From assembly GCA_021521415.1 (NCBI GenBank), contig JAIQDT010004240.1, positions 1 through 64,000 on the forward strand: a stretch of DNA of 64,000 nucleotides. The letters are read 5' to 3'. The notes under the pieces were generated by a model that had not been told where the DNA came from, made no database searches, and saw nothing but the letters and a program-made list of their open reading frames with translations. The DNA comes from Bidens hawaiensis (Eukaryota > Streptophyta > Magnoliopsida > Asterales > Asteraceae). This document shows positions 9,203-20,904 of this stretch, piece by piece. Numbering within the stretch: position 1 is the stretch's first letter; the number at the start of each line of letters is the position of its first letter. The position numbers and the translations under genes are program-made.

Positions 9203-12007
9203 ATATCGACGTCGCGTCTCATTGAACTTTTCACTAAAAAAAGCGATAGGGCGATTCAACTGGCTCAGAACTCCACCAATTCCAAGCCCGGAAGCGTCAC
9301 ATTCAACCTGAAAAACATGATTAAAGTTAGGCAAAGCAAGAACGGGCGCTTCGGTTACGGCTTTTTTTAACTTGTCGAATGCGGTCTGAGAAGCGGGGGA
9401 CCAAACAAACTTGCTACTTTTCAAACAGTCTGTCATAGGAGCCACGATGGTACTGAAATCCCGTATGAAACGGCGATAAAAAGAGGCGAGTCCGTGAAAA
9501 CTTCGCACATCATGTAATGAAGTAGGGGTCGGCCATGTGGTAATTGCATCAATCTTGGAGTTGTCCATGTGAATACCCGTACCCGAGACTAAGTAGCCCA
9601 AAAAAATTACTTCGTGTTGAAGAAAATGACACTTGTTTTCATTGGCATATAACTTTTGTTCTCGGAGAATGCTAAAAACCTCCTTAAGGTGGTGAAGATG
9701 ATCGTCCAAACTGTTGCTAAAAACCAAAATATCATCAAAATATACCACCATAAAACGACCAATGAATGCCTTAAAAATATGATTCATTAAACGCATGAAT
9801 GTACTAGGCGCGTTTGACAAACCAAAAGGCATAACCATCCACTCATATAACCCATCACGAGTCTTAAAAGCCGTTTTCCACTCGTCACCCGGTCGCAGAC
9901 GAATCTGATGGTACCCACTACGTAGATCAATCTTAGAAAAAATCTGTGCCCCATGCAACTGGTCAAGAAGATCATCAAAGCGTGGAATTGGAAAACGGTA
10001 CTTAATAGTGATTTTATTTACCGCTCTACTATCGATGCACATGCGGAAAGTACCGTTTGGTTTTGGGACGAGCAAAGCGGGTACGGCACAAGGGCTCATG
10101 CTTTCCCGGATAAGACCTTTTTCAAGTAGCTCGGTCACTTGTCGATGGAGTTCAGCAAATTCCTTTGGATTCATTCGATACGCGGGTTTATTAGGAATAC
10201 TAGCACCGGGTACAAAATCAATGCAATGTTGAATTTCACGTACCAAAGGAAGGCCTGCAGGGATGTCAGATGGAAAGATATCAGAAAATTCACGAAGCAA
10301 TGGCAAAACTGCAGATGGTATGTCCCCCGCAGGTTCGTTCTCCTCGAGCACAACTAAACCAAAAACAGGTGGGGCGGATGGTAGCTTAGCAAGACCTGCA
10401 AAATCAGCCTTGGTCAATGTGGCAGTAGTGGTCGGGTCATCTCGTGGATTAAGAGGGGCCAATGTAATGTTTAAACCATCTTTTTTGAAAGAATAAGTGT
10501 TGCGGAAACCGTCGTGTTTAACACGTCGATCATAAAGCCACGGCCGTCCTAATAACAAATGACAAGCATCCATCGGAATTACCTCGCACCATATTTCATT
10601 GGCATATTTGTTACCGATGGAAAATTGGACGAGACATTTATGATTAACTTTCACCAAATTCCCTTTTCGCAACCACGTTAACTGGTATGGTTCTGGATGA
10701 GCATGCATTGGCAACCCGAGTTTCTCAACCATGGTAGTAGCCACCATGTTTTCACAAGACCCACCATCAACAATTACAGTACAAACTTTCCCTTTTGCTG
10801 TGCAATTTGTGCGAAAAATGTTGTGACGTAGCCACTTTGTGTCATCCTCATTATCCGCTACGGTCGTGTTTAAGAGCCTGCGAGATACCAAAAGTTCACC
10901 CCTATCCGGGTAAAGTATTTTGGACCCTTCCTCTCCATCCGTGTCATAATGTGGTTCCGTGTCATCCACAAAAGCGACTAGTTGTTTGTTGGGGCAGTCA
11001 CGCTTTAAGTGACCAAATCCTTGACATTTGAAACAGCGAAGAGACCCTGAACTCCCCGGTTGCAAAGTGGCAGGTGGTGTTGGGTCTGGTTTTACTGGTC
11101 CGGGTCGTGATGTGGGTGTGGGTGTGGGTTTTGGGTTTGTAGCAGGTTGTTTAAGAAAATATTTGCTCTTATGAACGAGTTGTTTTTCAACCCGTAAGGC
11201 CAACTTACACACGTCATGAAAGGAATAATATTGCTGTAGGGAAACTACATCTCCAATTTCCGGTTTGAGAATACCCAAAAAACGAGCTATAACCTGTTCT
11301 TCGTCTCCTTCTGCCCCGCAGCGCATACGCAAACGTTCAAACTCCCCAATAAGTTCTTCGACCGTTAAAGAGCCCTGTTTCAGATTCTGGTAATCAAGAT
11401 AGGAGTCTTTTTTGTAAGTAACTGGAAGGAACTTCGCTTTTAATAACTTTTTCATCTTGTCCCACGATTCAACCCTATGTTTCCCTGCCCGATAACGTGT
11501 CTTGTTTACATGTTCCCACCATAAGGAGGCTGATTTCTTAAGTTTCAGGGCAACGAACTTTACCTTTAGGCGATCTGGAACATCTCGAATATCAAATACA
11601 CGTTCAACTGTTTGCAACCAATCTAAAAATTCATCGGGTTGTAGACGACCCTCAAACTCTGGTAGGTCGGTACGAAGACCCAACGAACGTAATGGATCAG
11701 TTTGTTGTGGGATAGGTGGTGGTGGAGGGGGGTTACGGCGGTGACGGTTAGGTGGGGTGGGCGGTGGCTGGTCATAAAAAAAATTTTCAGTTTCGGTGTC
11801 ATCGGATTCATCAAGAACCGATCCAGTGGGTGTTTCTTCATACTGTCTTTCATACCTGTTGAAAGGATTGATCTCTAATTCCCGAATCCGTTGTTGAAGC
11901 CTTTCAATTTCAATGTCGCGTGGGTCGCGGCCCTCTTCACCGTTGCCTCTGGCGGCGGTTCGACGGTGTGGCTGGCGGCGATTTCCTCCTTGTGCAGACA
12001 TCTCCAA
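9203..12007 (-). CDS. gypsy-2 gag-pol polyprotein (gag, protease, RT, start of RNase H), cut at its 3' end
   Basis: One uninterrupted frame of about 935 codons from ATG 12007. It holds a proline-rich gag with a retrotransposon-gag core (SLWWEHVNKTRYRAGKHR), one CCHC knuckle (CFKCQGFGHLKRDC), a protease region with VDGGSCENMV and HLLLGRPWLYDR, an RT with [15 protein letters not shown] and the catalytic VVYFDDILVFS, and the first RNase H motif (ECDASGLGIGGVL). Host-element coding stops at ETRRRY; the further 29 codons before the next stop belong to the gypsy-1 LTR. The RT resembles the chromovirus branch, but I cannot fix the lineage. Lack of stops suggests a fairly young insertion, older than gypsy-1. 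Confidence 0.93.
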
Positions 12008-12015
12008 AATCCTGA

Positions 12016-12030
12016 GCTCTGAATACCACT
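12016..12030 (-). promoter_or_regulatory. Primer-binding site of gypsy-2
   Basis: On the minus strand AGTGGTATTCAGAGC follows the LTR end directly. It matches the tRNA-iMet site except for one extra T. Confidence 0.75.
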
Positions 12031-12422
12031 TGATACGGATTCGTATAAGCGGAAAACCAAGTACCTAGGCAGAACCCTAGCGGCGATGACGCTTGGCCAA
12101 CCAAGTCGTCTTCGACGGACGTTAAATTCCGGCCAACCGAAAAATAACTAGAGAGAAACTCTCAATAAGAATTTTCTTTTATTATTTTCTTTTTTCATCC
12201 AACCAAAGAGATTACAATGCCTTTTAAATGGGAAAACAACCAACAATATTTAAGGAAACAAATAAATCACAATCTCCACAAAAATATAAAAGATACTGAA
12301 GGAAATAAACTCTCTTTATTTGGTTGGAGTGAATCGCAAGTTTGGGCCGGTCCTAGCCACTTTGGACGCCTGTTAGTTGCAAGCCTGGCGGGTCTTCTTC
12401 TGGTAGGATTGGATCCGTATCA
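12031..12422 (-). repeat. 5' LTR of gypsy-2
   Basis: A 392-bp block with 10-bp terminal inverted repeats TGATACGGAT/ATCCGTATCA beginning TG and ending CA, bordered by the primer site on one side and gene A 3' sequence on the other. Confidence 0.85.
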
Positions 12423-12472
12423 CAATGGTTCTTATAATAAACTCTAGCGGTAGATTTTCTGGCAATGATATA

Positions 12473-14894
12473 TCACGTTGTTCCTCTTTCTTCTGCTTCG
12501 GGTTCCACAACTGGTGGTATACAGTCCACCTTGTACCGGAGGGCCTGTTGCAGTTGTTAGATTCGATTAGTGTTAAATAAAGGGGCACCAAACCTCATGT
12601 TTAGTGCTTAAATCGTATGGCGACTTTATTTTAACAAACATGAAATTTTATCACAAAGAACTCACAGTCCCACCAATACCCTACTAATATACGAGGCTAG
12701 GTTAAAACACGTAAAAGGTTAAAGGCAAAAACTAGTAGAAATTGGATTTGAATATACCAATGATGCTAAGAAAACTTTTTGAGCAATTATTTCATTAACC
12801 ATTTGAGCGATTACTATTTTCATATAAATCATGAAGCATTTGTGCGCTCAAACCACTAAAATCTTTAAAAATGTGTGCGAACCTTTCTGAAGAATGTCGA
12901 AAATGAATTATCCCAAATGAGTTTGTAGTTGCCAGCAGAGATTGTGCAGAAGTTGCCCTGCAAATTAATTCAACCTTTGAGGGTCTGAAATCCTTCTTAA
13001 TGTTTTCAAAAAATAAACTGATATATACTGATTTACAGCATATATATTACTTACTTGGTCCGAATCATACCTCCGGTAAGGCAAGATTTGCTATGTAACA
13101 TGTATACATAAAAACCAAATCAAAAGCTGAAAAAGAAAATACAATTTAACTATTTAAGTTTTGATACAGTCATAAGGGAACTTACTATTTTTCGTCCCGA
13201 AGAATTTGTATATTCTATGCTGAATCCTATGTCCTGTGAAAACAAGATAAATGTATTGGGCAATGGATATCCATAATAAACAAGCAAACAAACAAATTTA
13301 TTCATTAAAATCCCACTCATAAAGGCAGGTAAATGTTTGAAATATATATGAAAATTTGAAATATTTCTGAAATTAACAGTTTGGATTTATATTTAAAGAA
13401 CAGAAAAAATCATTTTCAATATAAAATCTATGAAAAATATATTTGTACCATGCTAATTTTTCCTTGTGTTACGGAAAAATCCCAAGCAATGTATGAGTTT
13501 ACCGAGTCGACCTCCAGGGAAATCTAGACATTAAACACAAAACAAAGTTTAAACATTATTATAGCAAAACTTAAGAGTTTAGAAAAGAAACATAGCGGGT
13601 TGGCAGGTCGAAGCTGACATTAACATGAAAATTTTACATGAGCCACAATGGCCCGACCCTGACCCGTTTAGGTGAACACATTCGTGTGTTTAGCATATAT
13701 ACCTCATAAGTAGTCCCAGCTGGAATACTTGCTTCTCTATAGTCATCGTTTTTACTGCAAAAATGATAATTAACACAATGCCGTAGCATTATTCTAACAA
13801 ATTATGGTAAAGTCATGTACTTACTTTGCTTCTATTGTACCGGCTTCCTCTGCTGTCACAAAGAAAGGAGAATTTGCAAACACTTCCCTATCAATCAAAT
13901 ATTAAACAGTTTCATCATCTGCCAATATGCTAGATGTCATTCAGATGACACAAATTTCATATATATGAGTAATATTAAATTTTAACAAACGTTATATTGC
14001 CAAAAAATATAACCATTAGTTGTGGGAATTGGAATCAGTACCCAGTGAATTTGAGGAACCTTTCCAATTCAGATATGTAGACATTAACCGCTTCTTCTAA
14101 GATAGATAATTGATGCTTCTGCCTGCTTAGTTGAAGTCACCGAAACCAGCCGCAAAACAGAAATAAAGTTAGATCACTTGTATGGCTTCTAAATATTGGT
14201 TGTTAGACAAACACTGAAATATACAAACTTTTTACTCACAATTTAACATCTTCAAAGCGCCACCATGACAAAGAGAGAAAAAGGTGAATATTAAGCACCA
14301 ATTTTGTAAGAGCATACATAGGGGGTCCGTAGCGATGCCTTTGTTCCTCCATCGGCCTAAATATATATAAAGTATTTCAGCTTTAAAATAAGAATACCAA
14401 CTCATCCAAATTGAATCTGTTTATGCATATTTTGGAGAGAAAGAAAAATACCCTTCAACATCATTTATTTGGCGAACAAAATCCAGTAGAACCTGCGGGA
14501 CACCTACCAAGTATTTTACAACCGTCTTATAGACACCTCCAGCCGAACCCAACTGAGCTAACTGTCGCCTCCTGGGCACGCACGTTATACATTTAAATAG
14601 AGAAAAAAACACCTTTTTATAGTTACTTAATAGGGCAGAATATGGCCAATTGGTAAGGAACACATACAAGAATAGACAGGCATAAATTTTGATCCGTTTG
14701 GAGTTACAGGATCATAAAATAGACCCAAGTGTCTTACCGTTCCATTTGTTGTTGCCATAACAGGGCATAACGATCGCGTATACATCCACCAGATTTTATT
14801 AAAGCATCCACCTGAGCGTTCTTACTCCTCCCCGACCGCTCTCTTTGTTTTCTAATCAACGCACCTCTAAAGTCTTGTGGCATATATGTCATAA
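12473..14894 (-). CDS. GOLD-domain-like protein gene A, exons 4-14 (3' block)
   Basis: I do not know a name for this conserved plant protein. Exons by position on the minus strand: 14738-14894, 14452-14571, 14240-14356, 14042-14122, 13825-13887, 13703-13754, 13449-13523, 13186-13233, 13055-13090, 12883-12957 and 12473-12544 (stop at 12473-12475). All junctions are GT-AG and keep frame with exons 1-3 at 30840-31840, giving 439 residues. The middle is helical (RDRYALLWQQQMER, GVPQVLLDFVRQIN). The C-terminal half (SIPAGTTYE, VNSYIAWDFS, DIGFSIEY, GNYKLIWDNSFS, RYKVDCIPP) resembles a GOLD domain of the membrane-trafficking type. A trafficking role is only inference. gypsy-2 sits 50 bp past the stop. 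Confidence 0.85.
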
Positions 14895-14980
14895 CTGCAT
14901 ATGCATCCACAATTATCATCGGTTTTTTATAATAAATTAATAACAAAAACCATCAAGAAGCATTTCCTCTTATTAACGAT

Positions 14981-15944
14981 TGAAGAAACACTAATCGACC
15001 CCGGGCAGATTACGGATAATCTGGGGGTTAAGTAGATGTTTCCCACGAGGGTTAGGTCCGGCAAAGATGGTTATTCTTCAGATGACCTGCAAAACAGACA
15101 CCGTGAGCTCGTCACTGAGAAGGGGGGGGGGTTCCTCCTTGTGACCACCCTCCGGCGTGAGAATCAGACTAGATTGTTCTGAATATAAGTGTATATTAAG
15201 AGAAATAGCTAGAGAAGATAAGATGATGATACCGTTCCAAGGTGTTGGAGTATTTATAGCCGAAGGTAGGTGTCCAAGAAGGTACAGCCAGCTGTATAAT
15301 ATTCCTTTTCTACCAACTGTGGGTTACGCACGTGCCATGCTAGTGGTTGGTGGGTAGGCAGCGGCTGATAGTGACATGGCCGGCTGTGTACTATTCCTTT
15401 TCCACCAACTGCAGGCTATGTACGTGCCACGACAAGGGTTGGTGAGTAGGCAGCGGCTGATAGTGACATTTCGTACTAGAGCATGCTCCTCCTCGTACTG
15501 TTGTCGGTGAGCTGTCACCCTGTGATTGGTTCATGAGCTGCTTTGGTCAGATCTTGTCTATTTTGTCCATACCTTGGCAAGGTATAGTACAAAAGATCTT
15601 CCAGAAGCGTACGGACTGGCTCATTTAGTCGGGAGTATTCCCGCCTTGCTCATTCCTTCTTCAGGTGACATTACTGAATTATTAAGAGTTAGTGTCTTGT
15701 GCGTGTAGCCTTGCTATTAGTGCGGGTAGCCTCCCCTGATGGCTTGTATCCGCAGCTGCGGGAACAGGCGGGGTACTTCACCATTGGGAGGCTTTTCCTG
15801 CGGGAACAGCTGGCGTACTACGCGTAAGGTCTTCATCTCTGAGCATGGTGGGTCCTGCGGAACCAGTTGGTCCTTGCGCAGACGTCCCTCTTCAAGGTGA
15901 GTCTTTGCGGGTCCAACTGGGCTCTGCTGGGACCTACATCTTCA
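14981..15944 (-). repeat. 3' LTR of the Tat element
   Basis: A 964-bp LTR matching 29856-30814. On the minus strand it carries a TATA box (GCTATAAATA, 15251-15260). Confidence 0.93.
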
Positions 15945-15958
15945 AGTCCCCCCAGTCC
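15945..15958 (-). promoter_or_regulatory. Polypurine tract of the Tat element
   Basis: On the minus strand GGACTGGGGGGACT precedes the 3' LTR directly. Confidence 0.8.
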
Positions 15959-16330
15959 AATGTTCTTCTCATGAATTGTTAATAAGTGAGGTGAACTTTT
16001 GGACTTAAGCAAGGGGTTTTGAAAAGGGTTTTTAGTTTTAAGGTTTTCCGTGGGGATTCTTCCCGCGGTTTTCCTAATGTCACGTGCAGAAATTCCCGAC
16101 TTTTCTGCTTGATCTTTGGGTATGATGCGGGTAGGTGTGTAACCTCCTCGCAAGTCAGGAGCGTTGAGTTTCACTTGTAGATTCTCCACGAGATTTTGGT
16201 AGTTTTAGACAGTGATCAATTATGTTAAACAACCAATTCCATCTTGGAGCTTCAGACAATCTAGTCCTCAACGTTCCCGCTATGCGGGGATGTTATTTCC
16301 CTTTCCGCAAGCATGGCCCAGAAGATCCTT

Positions 16331-16520
16331 CTTGGTTTCAATTCCCTGCAAGTGCTAAGTATGTGAAGGGTTTCGCCTTGACACTGTACCCGCACTCGTC
16401 TTATAGTTTCTTTACTTGCAAGGTATTCTTGGCTTCAATTCCCTGCAGGTGCTAGGTATGTTAAGGGTTTCGCCTTAACACTGTACCCGCACTTGTCTTA
16501 CGGTTTCTTGGGTACCAAGG
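16331..16520. repeat. Two-copy 95-bp tandem repeat in the Tat 3' region
   Basis: Units 16331-16425 and 16426-16520 share TTCAATTCCCTGCA and GGGTTTCGCCTT blocks with a few substitutions. Tandem repeats in the 3' untranslated region are known in Retand-type elements. Confidence 0.75.
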
Positions 16521-16881
16521 TAAGGGGGTATATTCCCTCTTATTTTTGAATCTTTGAATCTTTTTGAATTTTTTTGAAATTCGAAGAGTTGGTGAAAGGA
16601 TAGGAACAGTCCAAACTATTGAAGGACGTTAGTGTCGTCCGACGGTTTCTTCTGACAGTTTCAGGACGTGCAGGAAGTTATGGCGACGTGACAGTATATG
16701 GTCATTCCAGACGCTTTTTCAGGCGCGTGGGAGCGATTTTTCGGGCGCGTGGGTGCGAACTTTGCGGCGCGCGTCCTGTCAACAGCTGTTGCCAGCTTGC
16801 TCTTTCCACGTGTCATAGTTTCATTGCACCTGCGCTTTTCTCTCTCCCCCGCATTAATTTCATCGCATTCATTGCGATGAG

Positions 16882-16890
16882 TATATAAAG
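16882..16890 (+). promoter_or_regulatory. TATA box of the antisense gene
   Basis: TATATAAAG is followed by a CT-rich leader and the ATG at 17015, about 125 bp downstream. This is a normal plant Pol II promoter layout, facing opposite to the retroelement genes. Confidence 0.65.
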
Positions 16891-17014
16891 GGGGAGAGGG
16901 TGCATCTTAATCCACACTTTCACTTCTCTCTTCTTCTTCTAAACGATTTCCGGCGAATACTCTAACCTTTCCGTCGAGCATTCTCCTGAAATCGTTCTTC
17001 TTTACATCCAAAAC

Positions 17015-20000
17015 ATGTCTTCCATTCATGATCCTGAGGCTATTGCCGAGGAGTCTGACGTGTACATCGAGAATCCGATGTCTGCGTCTGACAAGGATGA
17101 CAAGAGTACTGCTGGCGAGTGCCAATGTGCTCTCTCCGTCGACCTTTATCAGTACATCGTCAGGAAGTTCATGCTCGAGCCTTTCGAGCCTGAGTTTCCT
17201 GAGCCTCATCAGACGGTGTACGATGCCCCCAAAGGCAAGATAGGGGTATATGCTGCATTCTTCGTCTATGGGAATCTCAGGTTCCCATTGACGAAGTTTG
17301 TATATCGTGTTTTGGAGAGACACGGTGTGCACCTGACGGAGGTACACCCAATGGCGATCGCCAAGATCCGCCATTTTGAATGGGTGTGCCTCATTCTGGG
17401 TGTGGAGCCCCAAATCGACCGCCTGATGACCTTCTACTCCTGGAGGTGCATTCAAGGCTGGTACACCTTGGTCACTCGGATCAAGGGTTTGAAGATCTGT
17501 GCTACCGAGCGCAGTCTTCGGTCTTGGAAGCGGGAGTTTTTCTATATCTCTGCCCGTGTCGTCCCTATTGCGATGACATTCAAGAACGGGAGAGCACTCC
17601 CCAACCTTCACGCCTCCAACTACCAGGAGGCTGAATGGTTTACCAAGATCTCCCGGATCCAGACTCCGGTTTACCGCTTTGCGGAGTCTGGGATGGTGAT
17701 GCTCGGTATGAGCCGGGTGTGGAAAGATGCTGGGGCAGAGGCGCCACAGATTCCCATCGTCCTCGAATACGGTTTGAACTCTATCCCTTACGGTATGCTT
17801 CATATTATCTGCTAATTTAGGGTTTTTGTTCTAACCATTTCTCTTTTTATTTTCAGAGGGAAACAACTTGCAGTCTCTTCTGCAGCCGCGGGAGAGCGGT
17901 GGTCCCGCTCGGTTGGGTACTCGTGCTCTTGACGAGAACGAGTTGCCCATCCTTGAGCAAACAGCAGATCGGTTTGTGGAGGTCTACCCGCCGGGCCACG
18001 AGATTCTGAGCGCCACGCGGCCAGGTAAGGGATTATTTAACCCTCGCCCTCTCAATGCTCAAACCTCTGCTGGAATTCCTCTAATTTTGTCATCTTCTGA
18101 TGAGGAATCCGCAGATGGTCCTTTCTTCGCGAGGAAGAAGAAGGCTGCTGGCAGGAAGGGCAAGGCGAAGGTTGCCTCCACTGCCAATCAGGGGAACCGG
18201 TCTGATTCGGAGACCGAAAGCGAGGAGGCGGCGGGGAACCCTAGTGGTGGTGAGACCACTGTTCCGGAGGTTGAAACAGCTGTCACCTCCGAGCAGCCCA
18301 GGACGACGACGGTAACCGGCATGAAGAGGCCGGCTCCATCGGGTTCGTCCCCGCCTGTCCGAACCTTCAAGCTCAAGAAGACTCGTAAGTATAAACTTCA
18401 TTTACTTTAACTGCATATCTTTCCGCCATTATATTTAAATATGTTGTCTTCATGCAGGCGTGGATGCAACCGCATTCCAGAGTGGAGCGGGAAGGAGCAG
18501 CTCTGGACCCATGACGGTAGGTTTGGTCAACCTACCCGAGGCGATGACCCAGGCGGCTACGCCTGTTTGCAGTATTGGTTCAGTTGCTCATCCCGTTGAG
18601 GCAACTATTCCAACTGTAACATCGTCCCCGCCGGCTGTCAGTGCCATCTTCACGGAATCCTTCACTGAGCCGGCGGTGGTTTCTCCTGCGGGTTCTTCCG
18701 CAGCGACGGCCACGGTTGTGAGTTCACCTCCTGTGAGTTCACCTCCGTTGGTTTCTACCGCGGCGGCCTCCACCATGCCTCCGGCGCCGGCGACTACGGC
18801 CGGTCCTTCAGGTATGTTCAGGGTAGGGGCGTCTAGCCAATCTTTGCCTCCTTCCCGTCTCATTGACCTTTTGGATGGATATCCCTTAGGTTCAGGTGAT
18901 GGGTTTGGTGGCTATCGGCCTGTTGTCGACCCTATAGGTGCGTGGGGTTATCTTGGCCTTATATCCGTTTTATCATTTTTTTTTCTAACTGTTTTTTGTT
19001 TTATTGCAGTTCGTGATTCCAACGAGGTGTACGCTCCTCGGTGGAGTATCCGCTGGGAACGACCCTCCGGACTGCTGCGGATTGTGTCGAGTGGGCACGC
19101 CACGCCGCCCCAAGTGGTGCGCTGGGGGAAGCCATGTCAAGCTACCAGGAGGGTAGGCTGACTAATGAGCTTCGAATTCTCCTTGCCCGGATGCAGCCGC
19201 GCGTCGAGTTGCTTTGTCGTGAAAACGACAAGTTAAAGACGGCGCGTAGCCTGGAAGTGGCTCAGGCGCGGGCTATCCGGGAGGAGAATAAAAGGCTTGC
19301 CGCCGTTGCTGCGGAAAAGGAGAATGCTTTCAAGGCCCTCGAGGTTGAAGTTCAGGCCCGGCTCGAGGCCCGTTCCAAGGCTACCCAAGCTGTTAACGAA
19401 TAGCTTCGGTTGGCTAAGAAAACTGCACGGAACGCAACTGAGAGGGCCACCAAGGCTGAAGCCGTTGCTGAGCCTCTACGCACCGAGAATGAGAAGCTTA
19501 AAGCCAAACTAGAGAGGCTCCAGCAGGCTCATGATGCCTTGGCCATGGAAGACGCCACTAAGCTCTAAGAGATCTTGGACCAGAGGGGCATGCTTGACCA
19601 CACTGAGCGTAAGCTGAAGGGCGTCGAAGAGGCTGTAGCTAAAGATGTGTTGCTTGCCAACCTTACTAAAAACAAAGCCGAACACGCCCGTGATGAAGCT
19701 CAAGCTGCCCTCCAGGAGGCTCTGGTCACCAAGGAATGGCTTCTTCGAGAAGCGTTGTCGCAGGTATGCGTAGCTTCATAATTTCTTTACGCTTTTCCTT
19801 ACATTTAGAAGAGTTTTTGATATACTTCTGTTTTGTAGGTTGTGCATCGGGTTCTTACGAACACATCTTATGACGATGCCATGAGCGCATCCCTCAACGC
19901 TTCTTATGAGGATGGGGAAAAGGCTGGCTTCCTGCTTGGTCTAGGGTTTGTTGAGAAGGGCATCCCGCCTTCTAACTTCCCTCTATATGACGTGGATACT

Positions 20001-20174
20001 GAAGCTGCTTATGACCAAGCAGTGAACCAATATGCTGTTTTCCCGCATCCGGTGGTGGAGAAGGTGAACGAGATTACTGCTGCTGATGATGGGCTAGCTA
20101 TTCTCAAGGCTTTCCTTGAACCGCCACACTCTACTGATGGTGCGGGTTCAAGTGGGAGTGGTCCTGAAGCTTGA
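17015..20174 (+). pseudogene. Spliced antisense extra gene of the Tat element (putative gypsy-type transposon domain), decayed
   Basis: Five exons with GT-AG introns: 17015-17792, 17857-18384, 18458-18937, 19010-19763, 19839-20174. The N-terminal 260 residues contain PLTKFVYRVLERHGVHLTEV and RHFEWVCLILGVEP. These resemble the Pfam family described as putative gypsy-type transposon (PF04195, from memory). A Ser/Pro/Thr-rich linker follows, with a basic ARKKKAAGRKGKAK patch (possible nuclear signal). Next comes a long coiled coil rich in Glu, Lys and Ala, then an acidic C-terminus. Exons 1-3 join in frame. Exon 4 needs a one-base shift near 19038 and has stops at 19401-19403 and 19566-19568, so this copy is probably dead. 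Function of such proteins is unknown. Confidence 0.8.
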
Positions 20175-20339
20175 GCCTTTAAATCCCTCTCCACCGTTGG
20201 AGTAGATTTTTATTTTTGTATAGATTTATATTCTTGTATGCGGGTATGTGCCCGGCCATTCTTGTAATACTTGAATTTTTATGGAATATAAATCTTTTGT
20301 TAATGCCTTGCCTTGTAAACCTTATATGTTTTGCTCATG

Positions 20340-20710
20340 CATATTCTAGTTTAACTTAGCAATTTCTTAAGTACTTTGGATAAGTTAACCTTTCAACGTG
20401 GCAGATAATAGGTTAAAGTTTTGCTTCCTCTTTCGTGATTGTGAGTGTAAGACCGTCACTTTCACTTAGTAGGATGGCTAAACTTTACCTACATCTGACC
20501 TGCGTGGAGGTTTTCCTCATCCTTTCTTTAGAAATTTTCTAAGTGTTTTGAATAAGTTAACCTTTCGACGCGCGGTTGTCAATAGGTTAATGTTCAGTTT
20601 CCTCTATCATGATTGTGCGGGTAGGACCGTCACTTTCATTTAGTGGGATGACCAAACTTCACCTATAACTGACCTGCGTGAAGGTTTTCCTCATCTTTTC
20701 CGTAGAAATT
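20340..20710. repeat. Two-copy 180-bp tandem repeat downstream of the antisense gene
   Basis: Units at about 20360-20530 and 20535-20710 share GATAAGTTAACCTTTC-like openings, GACCGTCACTTTCA and CTGACCTGCGTG blocks. They lie between the 3' ends of the antisense gene and the integrase. Nothing coding is seen there. Confidence 0.7.
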
Positions 20711-20904
20711 TTTTCCGTTTTTTGTGTTTATGCGGGTTTTGCCACTTTCCACACGCAACGACTTACTTCTTCCCATACTTATTTATGCGGTGAATACCGG
20801 CATATCAGTGTGGGAAGTTCATAAGTATAAAGGTAAGGCTATCAACACAATGTGATAAAGGAGAATCATTTCCATTAGAAGTGGCTCTAGGCCTTTTCTT
20901 TACA

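Larger units (their letters stand above)
9203..12422 (-). mobile_element. Ty3/gypsy retrotransposon (gypsy-2), truncated here by gypsy-1
   Basis: Minus-strand element. A 392-bp 5' LTR at 12031-12422 has inverted ends TGATACGGAT and ATCCGTATCA. A tRNA-iMet-like primer site at 12016-12030 reads AGTGGTATTCAGAGC on the minus strand. The gag-pol frame then runs down to 9203, where gypsy-1 interrupts it. The five bases after the LTR (CAATG, 12423-12427) would be one target duplication. The other copy should lie left of the window. It is inserted 50 bp downstream of the gene A stop codon, in the same orientation as gene A. Confidence 0.92.

Noticed and set aside
16907..17803. Minus-strand open frame of 298 codons
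   Set aside because: It is the exact antisense of exon 1 of the spliced gene at 17015. The plus-strand reading has a recognisable domain, a promoter and splice sites.
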